DNA of 61,812 nucleotides, from NCBI GenBank assembly GCA_902774845.1, contig CACYJU010000013.1, positions 1 through 61,812 of the forward strand, read 5' to 3'. A model generated the notes under the pieces. That model was not told the origin of the DNA. It worked only from the letters and a program-made list of their open reading frames with translations, and searched no databases. Positions 45,221 to 54,192 of this stretch are shown one piece after another. This DNA comes from an uncultured Bacteroidota bacterium. Lineage in GTDB: Bacteria > Bacteroidota > Bacteroidia > Bacteroidales > P3. The stretch's first letter is position 1, and every line of letters starts with the position of its first letter. A program made the position numbers and the translations under genes.

Positions 45221-47083
45221 ATGATAGACAGATATTCAGACAGAGCGCAGGTTATAAAGGCAATACTGATTGCCGTCGGGGCGATATTTGTCATCAGGTT
45301 GGCGGTGCTGCAGGTTTTCAACAACAAGTACAAATCGCTGGCTGAACGCCAATCCTTGCGCAACATAACGATATATCCCGCCCGCGGACTTGTATACGAC
45401 CGCAACGGCGAGCTGTTGGTATACAACGATGTGGTATACGACCTGATGGTGGTGCCGCGTTCGGTGAAGAATATCGACACCGCCTATTTCTGCCGCTCGA
45501 TAGGCATCACCCGAGAGGAGTTTGAGGCGTATATGCAGAAGGCCCGCAACTACTCGCCCTACACCGCCTCGCCTTTCATGAAGCAGATAACTAAGGAGGA
45601 TTATGCCCGCTGGCAGAACCTGCTCTATAAGTTCGACGGCTTCTATGTGCAGAACCGCACGCTGCGCGTCTATCCCAAACCGATAGCGGCGCATGTGCTG
45701 GGTTATGTCGGCGAGGTGGACGAAGCCGAGATGGAGCAGAACCCAAGATACCAGATGGGCGACTATGTGGGCAAGAGCGGTATCGAGAAGACCTATGAGG
45801 AGCTGCTCTGCGGCAAGAAAGGCCGGAGAGTGGTGAGGGTAGACGTGCACAGCAGAGAGATTGGCCCCTATGAGAACGGCGCCCACGACACGGTGCCTGT
45901 GGCTGGCGAGAAACTCTACAGTACCATAGACGCCGAACTGCAGGAATACGCCGAACGACTGATGGCGAACAAGCGCGGCTGTGTCGTCGCCTTGGAGCCG
46001 TCGACGGGAGAGGTGCTGGCGTTGGTTTCGGCTCCGTCATACAACCCTAACCTCTTGGTGGGCCGCACACGAGGCGAGAACTACCTGACCCTGCTGCGCG
46101 ACATCTCGAAACCACTCTACAACCGAGCTCTGCAAGGCCAGTATCCACCAGGTTCTATCTTCAAGGTGGCGCAGGCGATGATTGCGCTCGACCTGGGTGT
46201 GATAACCCCGAACAGCGGCTTCGTGTGTGACAAATCGTTGGTAGGATGCCACAACCACCCCTCAGCCCGCAGTGTGCAAGAGGCTATCAAGATGAGCTGC
46301 AACCCCTACTTCTACCAGGTCTACCGTCGCGTCATACAGCAAGGAAAATACAACAATATCTACAAAGACAGCCAGTACGGATTAACCGTGTGGCGCAACT
46401 ATATGTTGAAGATGGGATTCGGTACCGCACTCGATATCGATATCCCCAATGTGAAGAGCGGCAGGATACCCGACACGGCCTACTACAACAAATGGTACGG
46501 TGCGGGGAAGTGGGCTTTCTCCACGATTTACAGTAACAGCATCGGACAAGGCGAGGTGGAGGTGGTGCCCCTGCAGATGGCCAACCTGGCGGCCATTGTG
46601 GCTAACAGAGGCTATTATTACATCCCACATGTGGTGAAATTCTATGGCGAAGACTCGACGAAGATAGAAAAATACTACGAACGCCACGAGACAGGCATAG
46701 ATCCACAATATTTCGACATCGCCGCCAAAGGTATGTATGACGTTGTTCACGGAGCCGGCGGTACAGGGCACCGCGCCGATGTGCCAGGAATCGCCGTGTG
46801 TGGCAAGACCGGCACAGCCGAGAACTACGGAAACGACCACTCGGTGTTCATCTCGTTCGCCCCAATGGAAGATCCCAAGATAGCCCTCGCCGTCTATGTG
46901 GAGAACGCACAAGGCGGTGGTGGAACATGGGCGGCTCCTATCTCAGGGTTGATTATCGAGAAATACCTCAAGGGCGAGGTGCAGAGAAAGGATGTGGAGA
47001 AGATGTACGAGGAGGTGAACCCATGCCAGAAACTGCCGCTCACCAAGCGAGTCAAGAAACCGAAGAAAGGGAGAAGAAGATAA
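45221..47083 (+). CDS. mrdA: penicillin-binding protein 2 (peptidoglycan transpeptidase)
   Basis: This protein of about 620 residues cross-links peptidoglycan during elongation. A membrane anchor (AILIAVGAIFVIRLAVLQVF) is near the N terminus, followed by the dimerisation domain (ITIYPARGLVYDRNGELL). Catalytic motifs are SIFK with Ser312, SCN near 359 and KTG near 529. ATG 45221 is 14 bp after lptB; a longer frame into lptB is not needed. RodA follows 15 bp later, as expected for the elongasome pair. Confidence 0.95.
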   Translation: MIDRYSDRAQVIKAILIAVGAIFVIRLAVLQVFNNKYKSLAERQSLRNITIYPARGLVYDRNGELLVYNDVVYDLMVVPRSVKNIDTAYFCRSIGITREEFEAYMQKARNYSPYTASPFMKQITKEDYARWQNLLYKFDGFYVQNRTLRVYPKPIAAHVLGYVGEVDEAEMEQNPRYQMGDYVGKSGIEKTYEELLCGKKGRRVVRVDVHSREIGPYENGAHDTVPVAGEKLYSTIDAELQEYAERLMANKRGCVVALEPSTGEVLALVSAPSYNPNLLVGRTRGENYLTLLRDISKPLYNRALQGQYPPGSIFKVAQAMIALDLGVITPNSGFVCDKSLVGCHNHPSARSVQEAIKMSCNPYFYQVYRRVIQQGKYNNIYKDSQYGLTVWRNYMLKMGFGTALDIDIPNVKSGRIPDTAYYNKWYGAGKWAFSTIYSNSIGQGEVEVVPLQMANLAAIVANRGYYYIPHVVKFYGEDSTKIEKYYERHETGIDPQYFDIAAKGMYDVVHGAGGTGHRADVPGIAVCGKTGTAENYGNDHSVFISFAPMEDPKIALAVYVENAQGGGGTWAAPISGLIIEKYLKGEVQRKDVEKMYEEVNPCQKLPLTKRVKKPKKGRRR

Positions 47084-47098
47084 AAAACAAGTTAGACC

Positions 47099-48382
47099 AT
47101 GGGCCGAAAAATAAATAGATACGGAGAGGGAGTAACCCGCCTAAAGTTCGATTGGACAACCATCGGACTCTATCTGCTGCTGGTGGTTTTCGGGTGGGTG
47201 AACATTTACGCTGCATGCTACAACGAGGCCACCTCAGCGTTGTTCGACCTCAGTACCCAGCAAGGCAAGCAGATGCTGTGGGTGGGAGCCGCCGCCGTAG
47301 TCGCTTTCGTGACCCTTTATGTCGAACCGAGGTTTTGGTCGAATACAGCTTACATCATCTATGGCTTGGCGTTGGCGCTGCTTGTGCTGACCCTCTTCCT
47401 GGCTGTCACCGTCAACGGGGGCAAATCGTGGATTGACCTCGGATTCTTCCGTTTCCAGCCATCGGAGTTCGCCAAGTTTGCGACGGCGTTGGCGTTGGCG
47501 AAATATGTGGGGACCATCGATGTGAAAATCAACAGCCTCAAGGGGCGGCTTACGGCAATTGCGATAATACTGGTGCCGGCAGCGCTCATATTGCTGCAAC
47601 ACGACACAGGTTCGGCTTTGGTTTTCGCTGCTTTTGTGCTGCCTTTGTTCCGGGAAGGGTTGACCAAGTATGTACTTATTTTCGCTGCGGTGGCGGTGAC
47701 GCTCTTTGTCCTGGCGCTGGTGCTGAACAAGTACATCGTGATGGGCATAGTGTTAGCCGGATGTCTGGTTTACCTCTTTCTGTGGCTTAACCGTCGTACC
47801 CGCAAATCCTATATACACACGATTGTCTTCTTTATAATCAGCTGTCTGTTCGTTTTCTCGGTCGACTTCGCTTTCCAAAAAGTGCTCGAACCCCATCAAC
47901 GCGAACGAATCGACGTGCTGCTGGGCAAAACTCAGGATTTCAAAGGTGTAGGTTATAACGTGCACCAATCCAAGATTGCCATTGGCTCGGGCGGAATAGT
48001 GGGTAAAGGATTCCTCAAAGGTACTATCACCAAGGCCGACTTTGTGCCTGAGCAGGAAACCGACTTTATCTTCTGCACCGTAGGCGAGGAATGGGGATTT
48101 CTGGGCAGCGCCGCGCTGATGGTCATCTATGTGTGGTTTCTGATGAGGCTTGTGAAACTGGCTGAACGCCAACGGTCGGCATTCGCTCGATTCTATGGCT
48201 ATTCTATCATGAGCATACTTTTCATTCACTTCTTCATAAATATCGGAATGGTACTGGGGGTGGTGCCGGTCATCGGTATCCCGTTGCCGTTCTTCAGCTA
48301 TGGCGGCTCCTCGCTGATGGCGTTCACTCTGATGCTTTTCGTCTTCATAAAACAAGACAGTTACAGAACCCAATTGCTTTAG
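47099..48382 (+). CDS. rodA: rod shape-determining glycosyltransferase RodA
   Basis: This 427-residue SEDS-family protein polymerises peptidoglycan together with the PBP2 just upstream. About ten hydrophobic segments are visible, with family motifs FRFQPSEFAKFATALALAKY, LIHDTGSAL-like LLQHDTGSALVF and GIPLPFFSYGGSSLMA. It lies in the same operon as mrdA. Confidence 0.95.
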   Translation: MGRKINRYGEGVTRLKFDWTTIGLYLLLVVFGWVNIYAACYNEATSALFDLSTQQGKQMLWVGAAAVVAFVTLYVEPRFWSNTAYIIYGLALALLVLTLFLAVTVNGGKSWIDLGFFRFQPSEFAKFATALALAKYVGTIDVKINSLKGRLTAIAIILVPAALILLQHDTGSALVFAAFVLPLFREGLTKYVLIFAAVAVTLFVLALVLNKYIVMGIVLAGCLVYLFLWLNRRTRKSYIHTIVFFIISCLFVFSVDFAFQKVLEPHQRERIDVLLGKTQDFKGVGYNVHQSKIAIGSGGIVGKGFLKGTITKADFVPEQETDFIFCTVGEEWGFLGSAALMVIYVWFLMRLVKLAERQRSAFARFYGYSIMSILFIHFFINIGMVLGVVPVIGIPLPFFSYGGSSLMAFTLMLFVFIKQDSYRTQLL

Positions 48383-48418
48383 CATCATCTATTTACACAG
48401 ACAAAACAACAAAACACG

Positions 48419-49654
48419 ATGGCAAAACAAACTCCACATAAAGAAGAACATTGCTCGTTCTGCGGCTTGCCCGAATCGCAGGTAGGACAGATGGTCTCGG
48501 GTCTGCACGGCATGATATGCCGCAACTGCGTCGAGCAGGCTAACGAGATTTACAGGCAGTTTGGCTCGAAAAGCAAACGCAAAACCGATGACAAGCCTAT
48601 CCCCACACCGCGCGAGATAAAAGAGCATCTCGACCGCTATGTCATTGGACAGGAGGATGCCAAGAAGGTGCTCTCTGTTGCTGTCTACAACCACTACAAA
48701 CGGTTGCGCTATGCTGAACGAGAAGATAAATCAAACGAAACCGAGATAGAGAAGACCAACATCATCGTCGTAGGTGAAACCGGTACCGGTAAAACGCTGA
48801 TGGCACGCACCATCGCACGCATCCTTGACGTACCTTTCTGTATAGCCGACGCCACCACACTCACCGAAGCCGGTTATGTGGGTGACGATGTGGAGAACGT
48901 GCTGGTGCGCCTTCTCCAGGCGGCAGATTACGATGTCGAAGCCGCCGAGAGAGGTATAGTCTTTATCGACGAGATAGACAAGATAGCGCGCAAGAGCGAC
49001 AACCCCTCGATCACACGCGACGTCTCGGGCGAGGGAGTGCAGCAAGCTATGTTGAAACTGCTGGAGGGCGCTGTGGTCAACGTGCCGCCTCAGGGTGGAC
49101 GCAAGCATCCCGAGCAGAAGATGATCGCCGTAAACACACAGAACATACTTTTCATCGCCGGCGGCGCTTTCGACGGCATTGAGCGCGACATAGCTTCGCG
49201 TATGAAAACCAGCGTTATAGGTTTCAGCGGCACCAAAACACGCGAGGAGATAGACCAGCATAACCTGTTGCAATATATCCAACCGATGGATCTTAAAAAG
49301 TTCGGCCTCATACCCGAGCTCGTCGGACGTTTTCCTATGGTCACACACCTGCAACCCCTCGACCGCGACGCACTCTTACGTATACTCACCGAACCGAAAA
49401 ACGCGCTCGTCAAACAGTATACCGAACTATTCAAGATGGACGACGTGAAGCTGACGTTCGACAACGAGGCTCTCGAGCTCATCGTCGACAAGGCCATAGA
49501 ATATAAACTTGGTGCCCGAGGACTGAGGTCTATCGTGGAAACGGTGATGACCGACATCATGTTCGACCTGCCTGCCAAACGCGGTACCAGCGTGACCATC
49601 TCACGCGATACCGTGGAAAAGAATATCGGCAAAATAGAAACTTTCAAAAGCTAA
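48419..49654 (+). CDS. clpX: ATP-dependent Clp protease ATP-binding subunit ClpX
   Basis: This 411-residue AAA+ unfoldase feeds substrates to ClpP. The N-terminal zinc finger has Cys12, Cys15, Cys34 and Cys37 ([19 protein letters not shown]). Walker A is GETGTGKT near 119-126, Walker B is [12 protein letters not shown], and the pore loop is GYVGDD. clpP and tig, its usual neighbours, are absent here. It ends 5 nt before the tatD reading frame begins. Confidence 0.98.
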   Translation: MAKQTPHKEEHCSFCGLPESQVGQMVSGLHGMICRNCVEQANEIYRQFGSKSKRKTDDKPIPTPREIKEHLDRYVIGQEDAKKVLSVAVYNHYKRLRYAEREDKSNETEIEKTNIIVVGETGTGKTLMARTIARILDVPFCIADATTLTEAGYVGDDVENVLVRLLQAADYDVEAAERGIVFIDEIDKIARKSDNPSITRDVSGEGVQQAMLKLLEGAVVNVPPQGGRKHPEQKMIAVNTQNILFIAGGAFDGIERDIASRMKTSVIGFSGTKTREEIDQHNLLQYIQPMDLKKFGLIPELVGRFPMVTHLQPLDRDALLRILTEPKNALVKQYTELFKMDDVKLTFDNEALELIVDKAIEYKLGARGLRSIVETVMTDIMFDLPAKRGTSVTISRDTVEKNIGKIETFKS

Positions 49655-49659
49655 CTGCT

Positions 49660-50502
49660 ACGTTAGTTGACACACATACACACCTTTACCTTGACGACTT
49701 CGACGAAGACCGCCCTGATGTCGTGCAGCGAGCCCTTCAGGCGGGAGTAAAAAAAATGCTCCTTCCTGCTGTCGATTCTGAATCGGTAGACAGGCTCCGC
49801 AAGATGGTAGAAGATTATCCAGACATCTGTTTTCCGATGGCAGGCCTACACCCCACCTCGGTCACATCCGATTATGAGCGTGAGCTTGCGTTGGTCGAGT
49901 CACAGCTCAAACAAGCCGACTTGGATTATGTGGCCGTAGGCGAGATAGGTCTCGACCTCTATTGGGACACTACGTTCATCCGAGAGCAGCAGGAGGTATT
50001 GAGACGCCAGCTGCAGTTCGCCACCGAATATCAACTGCCTGTGGTACTTCACCTGCGTAGCGCAAAAAAAGAGAACCTACCCAACACCCTATCGACCACC
50101 CTCGATGCTTACGAGCTCTTCTTCGACATCTGGAATGGCCTCCAATCCGAATTTCAAAAAGCAAAAAATAAAAAACAAAACATTCTTGGGGTGATGCATT
50201 GCTTTAGCGGTACTGTGGATCAGGCAGTACGAGCAATTGATTTAGGGTTCAGAATAGGAGTTGGCGGTGTGGTCACCTATAAGAACTCATTGCTTCAGCA
50301 GGTGGTGTCGGCCATACCTATTGAATCGATAATCCTAGAAACCGACGCTCCCTATCTTGCACCCGTCCCTCACAGAGGAAAGCGGAACGAGAGCGCCTAT
50401 GTGGCTGATATAGCTCGCAAAGTGGCGGAAATAAAAGAGCTATCTTATGACACAGTTGCGGAGAAAACAACCCAATCCGCCATCCAACTGTTCTTTTCTT
50501 GA
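49660..50502 (+). CDS. tatD: TatD family metal-dependent hydrolase with non-standard start
   Basis: The conserved frame runs from 49660: TLVDTHTHLYLDDFDEDRPD, including the HxH metal site, followed by VAVGEIGLDLYW, QLPVVLHLRSAK, GVMHCFSGT and IILETDAPYLAPVPHRGKRN. TatD proteins are Mg2+-dependent DNases or related hydrolases. The codon where ATG is expected (M-L-V-D-T-H) reads ACG at 49660. The first accepted start in frame is GTG 49723, which would lose the HTH metal ligands. Either ACG or another weak start is used, the start was lost by mutation, or there is a sequence error. The gene is about 281 codons from 49660. Confidence 0.85.
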   Translation, partial: TLVDTHTHLYLDDFDEDRPDVVQRALQAGVKKMLLPAVDSESVDRLRKMVEDYPDICFPMAGLHPTSVTSDYERELALVESQLKQADLDYVAVGEIGLDLYWDTTFIREQQEVLRRQLQFATEYQLPVVLHLRSAKKENLPNTLSTTLDAYELFFDIWNGLQSEFQKAKNKKQNILGVMHCFSGTVDQAVRAIDLGFRIGVGGVVTYKNSLLQQVVSAIPIESIILETDAPYLAPVPHRGKRNESAYVADIARKVAEIKELSYDTVAEKTTQSAIQLFFS

Positions 50503-50523
50503 CGCAAGCCCGGGAGAAACTGT

Positions 50524-50706
50524 TCAAAGAGAAGTATCCAGCAAAAGGTTCAGGTTTTCTTTAGTCAGCATATCCCACTCCTCAAGAGCCTGAAGAGGAG
50601 TACGACGATGGCGGCGAGCAGTCTTGTACTCGTCAACCAGATCATATCTGGAGGCGATGCGGATGGCAACCCAATCCTGATGGCGATATTTCTGTTTCCG
50701 AAACAT
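50524..50706 (-). CDS. small hypothetical protein
   Basis: This possible 60-residue protein (MFRKQKYRHQDWVAIRIASR, then TARRHRRTPLQALEEWDMLT) has a composition like a genuine soluble domain, with a pattern A-R-R-H-x-x-x-P-x-x-A-L-x-E-W-D. It begins 5 nt after the T tract that ends the candidate structured RNA at 50711-50842, so that RNA may be its leader. I do not recognise the family. It could still be a chance frame. Confidence 0.4.
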   Translation of the reverse strand: MFRKQKYRHQDWVAIRIASRYDLVDEYKTARRHRRTPLQALEEWDMLTKENLNLLLDTSL

Positions 50707-50710
50707 ACGT

Positions 50711-50842
50711 AAAAAATCCGTGAACTTCTGTCTAAGACTGAGGTTCTCGACAACCTATGCTACAAACATGAAAAGCTCACGGACTGCCGCGAGCGTTCCG
50801 CTTTCTGTGTAGCATAGTCCAAAACTGTCGAGATTTCAGTCC
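50711..50842 (-). ncRNA. candidate structured RNA, long-hairpin (6S-like) or leader
   Basis: Read on the minus strand, the segment folds as one long interrupted hairpin. ACTGAAATCTCGACA pairs with TGTCGAGAACCTCAGT, then after an asymmetric bulge ACTATGCTACA pairs with TGTAGCATAGG, then GAAAGC with GCTTTTC, and the tip is GCTCGCGG-CAGT-CCGTGAGC. It ends with TCACGGA and six T at 50716-50711; TCACGGA could alternatively pair with TCCGTGA of the tip. A single long rod with a central bulge is the general shape of 6S RNA, and Bacteroidetes have a distinct 6S-type family. I cannot confirm membership. A -7 box lies at 50939-50946. Confidence 0.5.
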
Positions 50843-50938
50843 TACCAAAGAAAAGCCAAAACGCTTCTAATAATCTAATTTATCGCTGTTTTTTCTACTT
50901 TCGTTATTTTGATTAAACCGTGATTATTTTTGTGGGTG

Positions 50939-50946
50939 CAAAATTA
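50939..50946 (-). promoter_or_regulatory. -7 promoter box for the candidate RNA
   Basis: On the minus strand the sequence reads TAATTTTG, matching TAnnTTTG. Transcription from here would start near 50932, about 90 nt before the hairpin. A weaker box, TTTCTTTG, lies directly before the hairpin. The stretch 50843-51030 has no gene that I accept. Confidence 0.5.
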
Positions 50947-51030
50947 CGAAAAAGATGTGAGATGAGAAAGAGGAAAATATGCCACAGACAAAATTGGCAA
51001 CTCTGCATGAAATTTATGTGAAAGAGTCTT

Positions 51031-51273
51031 TCACGGTACTGGGTCAAAGCCCGAACCTCCCCATGGAGTGCAGCGTAATATTCGCTTGAATGCAAGCCAA
51101 CCTCCTTTGAATGGACCGTACTTATTTATCGCCTCAACTGCATATTGAGAGCAGGTGGGGGTATAACGGCACACAGGGGGAAAAAGCGGCGAAATACAAT
51201 GGCGATAAAACCATATTAATGCGAGCATCACCTTCGCCACAGCATTACTGACAATCTTCAGCAGCTTTCTCAT
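51031..51273 (-). CDS. yidD: membrane protein insertion efficiency factor YidD
   Basis: This 80-residue protein helps YidC insert membrane proteins. Family hallmarks are [20 protein letters not shown], then [12 protein letters not shown] and the end [11 protein letters not shown]. It overlaps the end of rnpA by 29 bp, the usual rnpA-yidD arrangement. Confidence 0.95.
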   Translation of the reverse strand: MRKLLKIVSNAVAKVMLALIWFYRHCISPLFPPVCRYTPTCSQYAVEAINKYGPFKGGWLAFKRILRCTPWGGSGFDPVP

Positions 51274-51673
51274 GTGAGACCTCTTTTATAAGACGTTCAA
51301 CAAGTTTCTCGACCTTCGTCATAAGCTGGTGGAATTCGGGCAACTCGTTATCAACATAACTCAACGAAAGCAACAACGGGGGCGCACCTGCGGAAAGGAG
51401 CTCATCATAGAGATGTTGCTTGTTCAGCCTATAACATTCCCGTGTAAGCCGTTTTGCGCGATTGCGGTCGACGGCATGCTTGAAACGACGTTTCGACACA
51501 GAGATGAGTATCTGGACGGGAGGAAGAGATTTTGAATCTCGAAGGGATAGGGAGGAGTTGGCTGGTGTCCACTTAACGCTAAAAGGAAAACAAACGAATC
51601 CGCGACCCTCATGGAAGAGCCGTTCTATCTCTCTTTGGCTATTGAGCCTCTCAGATTTATTAAATGTGTTCAC
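51245..51673 (-). CDS. rnpA: ribonuclease P protein component
   Basis: This 142-residue basic protein is the protein subunit of RNase P, which matures tRNA 5' ends. It shows [20 protein letters not shown] at the start and the family motif [16 protein letters not shown]. It begins with GTG at 51673, overlapping the hemD stop as GTGA, so translation is coupled. Confidence 0.93.
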   Translation of the reverse strand: MNTFNKSERLNSQREIERLFHEGRGFVCFPFSVKWTPANSSLSLRDSKSLPPVQILISVSKRRFKHAVDRNRAKRLTRECYRLNKQHLYDELLSAGAPPLLLSLSYVDNELPEFHQLMTKVEKLVERLIKEVSHEKAAEDCQ

Positions 51674-52635
51674 TTTCCAGCTTCAGCCTCTTCACGTGCT
51701 TTCTTCTCACGTTCGGCCTTGCGTTCAGCGCGACGAGCAGCAGCTTCAGCTTTTTTCTGTTCCATACGCTGCTTGTATTTTTCTTTGTTGGCTATAACCG
51801 GACGTGCTTTCTTGCCGTTCAACAAGGTCTTCCCGTGACCACGCTGCTGTGCCTTGAGACTCGTGGGTTTTACGACTATCACTTCGTCTTGAGGCTTGCC
51901 AAGTATATAGTTCTCGATAGCCATTGCCATAGAGGGTGCAGACGGAGTGGGGGCTTTGATGGTGAGAGGTATGCCAGCATCTTTAAGCGCTGCATGTGTG
52001 GAAAGACCAAAAGCGGCGATGGTGACATCAGTTTCTGCCACATTTGGGAAATTCTGAATAAGCGAACGCACTCCGATTGGCGAGAAGAGAGCGACTATGT
52101 CGTAATCTTCGAGTTTGATGTGCGACAGGTCGCGAGGCACGGAACGGTACATCGGAGCTTTGGTGTATTTGAACTTGGCCTTGTCGAGCAACTTGATATA
52201 CTCTGTCTGTTTCTCATCGGAGCAAGGAAAGAGGAAGTTTTCCTCGCGATGTTTGGACATCACGTCGATGAGGTCGGCAAAGAACTGCTTTCCAAAGAAA
52301 ATCTTGCGCTTACGATATTGGATATAGTTCTGCAGATAGAGCGCAATGGCCTCAGATGTGCAGAAATACTTCATGGTTTCGGGGATAGGCTCTCGCAGGT
52401 CTTTCGCCATGCGGAAAAAATGATCCACAGAGTTCTTGCTATTCAATATGATAGCGGAATGCTCACGGATATGAATACGACTCTTTCTGAACTCAGACGC
52501 GCTGATGCCTTCGACGGTGAAGAACTTGTAAAAAGTCAGCTTCACGTTGAAGTCGGTAGACAAAGCTTTGTAAGGAGATTTTTCGATGTCAGCAGGTTCG
52601 GGCTGCGAAATGAGTATTTTTTTTATCTTTGCCAC
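51670..52635 (-). CDS. hemD: uroporphyrinogen-III synthase-like protein with charged tail
   Basis: This 321-residue protein has the two-lobed HemD pattern (ILISQPEPADIEKSPYKAL, then AIILNSKNSVDHFF, then IVALFSPIGVRSLI and IAAFGLSTHAALKDAGI). HemD cyclises hydroxymethylbilane in haem synthesis. The last 70 residues are an unusual basic extension with KAEAAARRAERKAEREKKAR. It starts with GTG at 52635. The order DUF4271-hemD-rnpA-yidD is typical of Bacteroidetes. Enzymatic activity is inferred from family. Confidence 0.85.
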   Translation of the reverse strand: MAKIKKILISQPEPADIEKSPYKALSTDFNVKLTFYKFFTVEGISASEFRKSRIHIREHSAIILNSKNSVDHFFRMAKDLREPIPETMKYFCTSEAIALYLQNYIQYRKRKIFFGKQFFADLIDVMSKHREENFLFPCSDEKQTEYIKLLDKAKFKYTKAPMYRSVPRDLSHIKLEDYDIVALFSPIGVRSLIQNFPNVAETDVTIAAFGLSTHAALKDAGIPLTIKAPTPSAPSMAMAIENYILGKPQDEVIVVKPTSLKAQQRGHGKTLLNGKKARPVIANKEKYKQRMEQKKAEAAARRAERKAEREKKAREEAEAGK

Positions 52636-52738
52636 AGGCGGAAGGTGTTTTTTAGGTCACAAAAGTCTTTTTAACGAGCGCTCACGATGGTTTTCGTCTG
52701 TAAACCTTTGATCACTAAATATGCATTAATAACGTGGT

Positions 52739-53545
52739 TTATAGGGTGATAAGTATCTTCGCAACTATCAATATCGGTACTATTTCGATGATGCAAAGGT
52801 AGTAAAATAAATACAATTTAGAAACTCCCGATCTTGAAAGCACCATTGCAAGCCCACGAGCGAGGCGCAACAAAAAGACCAAACCCACCACAGCCAATAC
52901 CACCCAAACGTAGAGTACATTGACATATCCCGCTATGATGACCAAGGGTATCGCCAGTATTGCTCCCATCATCTGAAAGAGGTTACAGGCGACGGTGTAG
53001 TTCTTTATGGTGGCACTCTCACCACATATAAAACCTAGAAGTTTTATCAGACTATGACGGATGAGACTGAAACTCATAAGAACCCCTATCATGAAAGGCA
53101 GGTCGGTAACACCCCAAATATGCGTCTGGTAGATGTCACGCATTGCTATGTAAGCCGTCATCGCCAATGCGGAATAATAGATGAGAGGTATGGGGAAGAG
53201 TGAAAAATCGTTCTTCACCTTGCTGTCGCGAATCAGAACACTCATCTTGCTGTCGCTAAATGAAGCCATCAACACGTTCTTCAGCTTCATCTTACGAAAT
53301 AGGAGAAAAAACATCAATAATAACGCCAACCCCACCGAAAAGGCGAAGATATAGCCACCATCGTCCTGTGTCTCATGGGGCACTGCGTCATAATGCCGCA
53401 CGGGCATCTCATGTCCGACAAAGAGGCTGCTGTGATCAGGTAGCAGGCTCTGGTCGGGGATGCTGAATATCGAGTCTTCACAAAACATCGGCACACCGTC
53501 GTATAACGGTGTGTCGATGCTGTCTGATGAAAATGGTGTTAACAC
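52739..53545 (-). CDS. DUF4271 membrane protein
   Basis: This 268-residue protein has seven or so hydrophobic segments (IFAFSVGLALLLMFFLLF, LIYYSALAMTAYIAM and so on) and the end IIEIVPILIVAKILI, the pattern of DUF4271, a Bacteroidetes membrane family next to hemD. The first codon is GTG at 53545; the N-terminal 60 residues are poorly conserved in character and a later start such as the Met of MFCEDS is possible. The function is unknown. Confidence 0.85.
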   Translation of the reverse strand: MLTPFSSDSIDTPLYDGVPMFCEDSIFSIPDQSLLPDHSSLFVGHEMPVRHYDAVPHETQDDGGYIFAFSVGLALLLMFFLLFRKMKLKNVLMASFSDSKMSVLIRDSKVKNDFSLFPIPLIYYSALAMTAYIAMRDIYQTHIWGVTDLPFMIGVLMSFSLIRHSLIKLLGFICGESATIKNYTVACNLFQMMGAILAIPLVIIAGYVNVLYVWVVLAVVGLVFLLRLARGLAMVLSRSGVSKLYLFYYLCIIEIVPILIVAKILITL

Positions 53546-53576
53546 ACTCTTTCAGGTATCACGAAAACCATGCACC

Positions 53577-54140
53577 TTAGACGGTCATGATTTCCTTCTC
53601 CTTAGCTGCAAAAATCTTGTCACACTCGGCAACGAACTTATCGGTGATATCCTGCAACTCTTTCTCAACCTGTTTCACCTCGTCTTCGGGAACCGACTTA
53701 TCCTTCAGTTTTTTGACTTTGTCGAGCACATTGCGGCGGGCATTGCGGACATTCACCTTGCCGTTCTCCACCTCGCTCTTGGCAATCTTGGTAAGCTCTT
53801 TACGGCGTTCTTCTGTCATAGGCGGCACAACGATGCGCAGTATATCGCCCTCGTGACGAGGCGTGAAACCAAGGTTAGCATCGAGGATGGCTTTGTTGAT
53901 AGCGCCCACGAGCGTTTTCTCCCACGGCTGTATGATGATATTGCGAGGGTCGGGGGTATTGATGTTGGCCACCTGGCTTATCTCGGTGGGAGTACCGTAA
54001 TAGTCCACCTTCACGCCGTCTAACATTGCAGGATTGGCTTTGCTGGCACGTATTTTGCCAAGTTCCTTGTTCAAAAAATTAATAGCGCCTTGCATGCTGT
54101 TACGAGCTTCGTCAAGGCAGGCTTTTGATAGATCGTTCAT
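53577..54140 (-). CDS. frr: ribosome recycling factor
   Basis: This 187-residue protein releases ribosomes after termination together with EF-G. It shows INFLNKELGKIRASKANPAM, VANINTPDPRNIIIQPWEK and VPPMTEERRKELTKIAK. It follows pyrH on the same strand by 52 bp, a widely conserved pair. Confidence 0.98.
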   Translation of the reverse strand: MNDLSKACLDEARNSMQGAINFLNKELGKIRASKANPAMLDGVKVDYYGTPTEISQVANINTPDPRNIIIQPWEKTLVGAINKAILDANLGFTPRHEGDILRIVVPPMTEERRKELTKIAKSEVENGKVNVRNARRNVLDKVKKLKDKSVPEDEVKQVEKELQDITDKFVAECDKIFAAKEKEIMTV

Positions 54141-54192
54141 AATGTATGGATGTTTATTTGTTTTTTACAGGATAGATTCTACTTTCAATCGA

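Noticed and set aside
52624..52631. TATCTTTG on the plus strand, promoter-like
   Set aside because: It is the complement of the hemD start codons (M-A-K-I), and no plus-strand gene follows.
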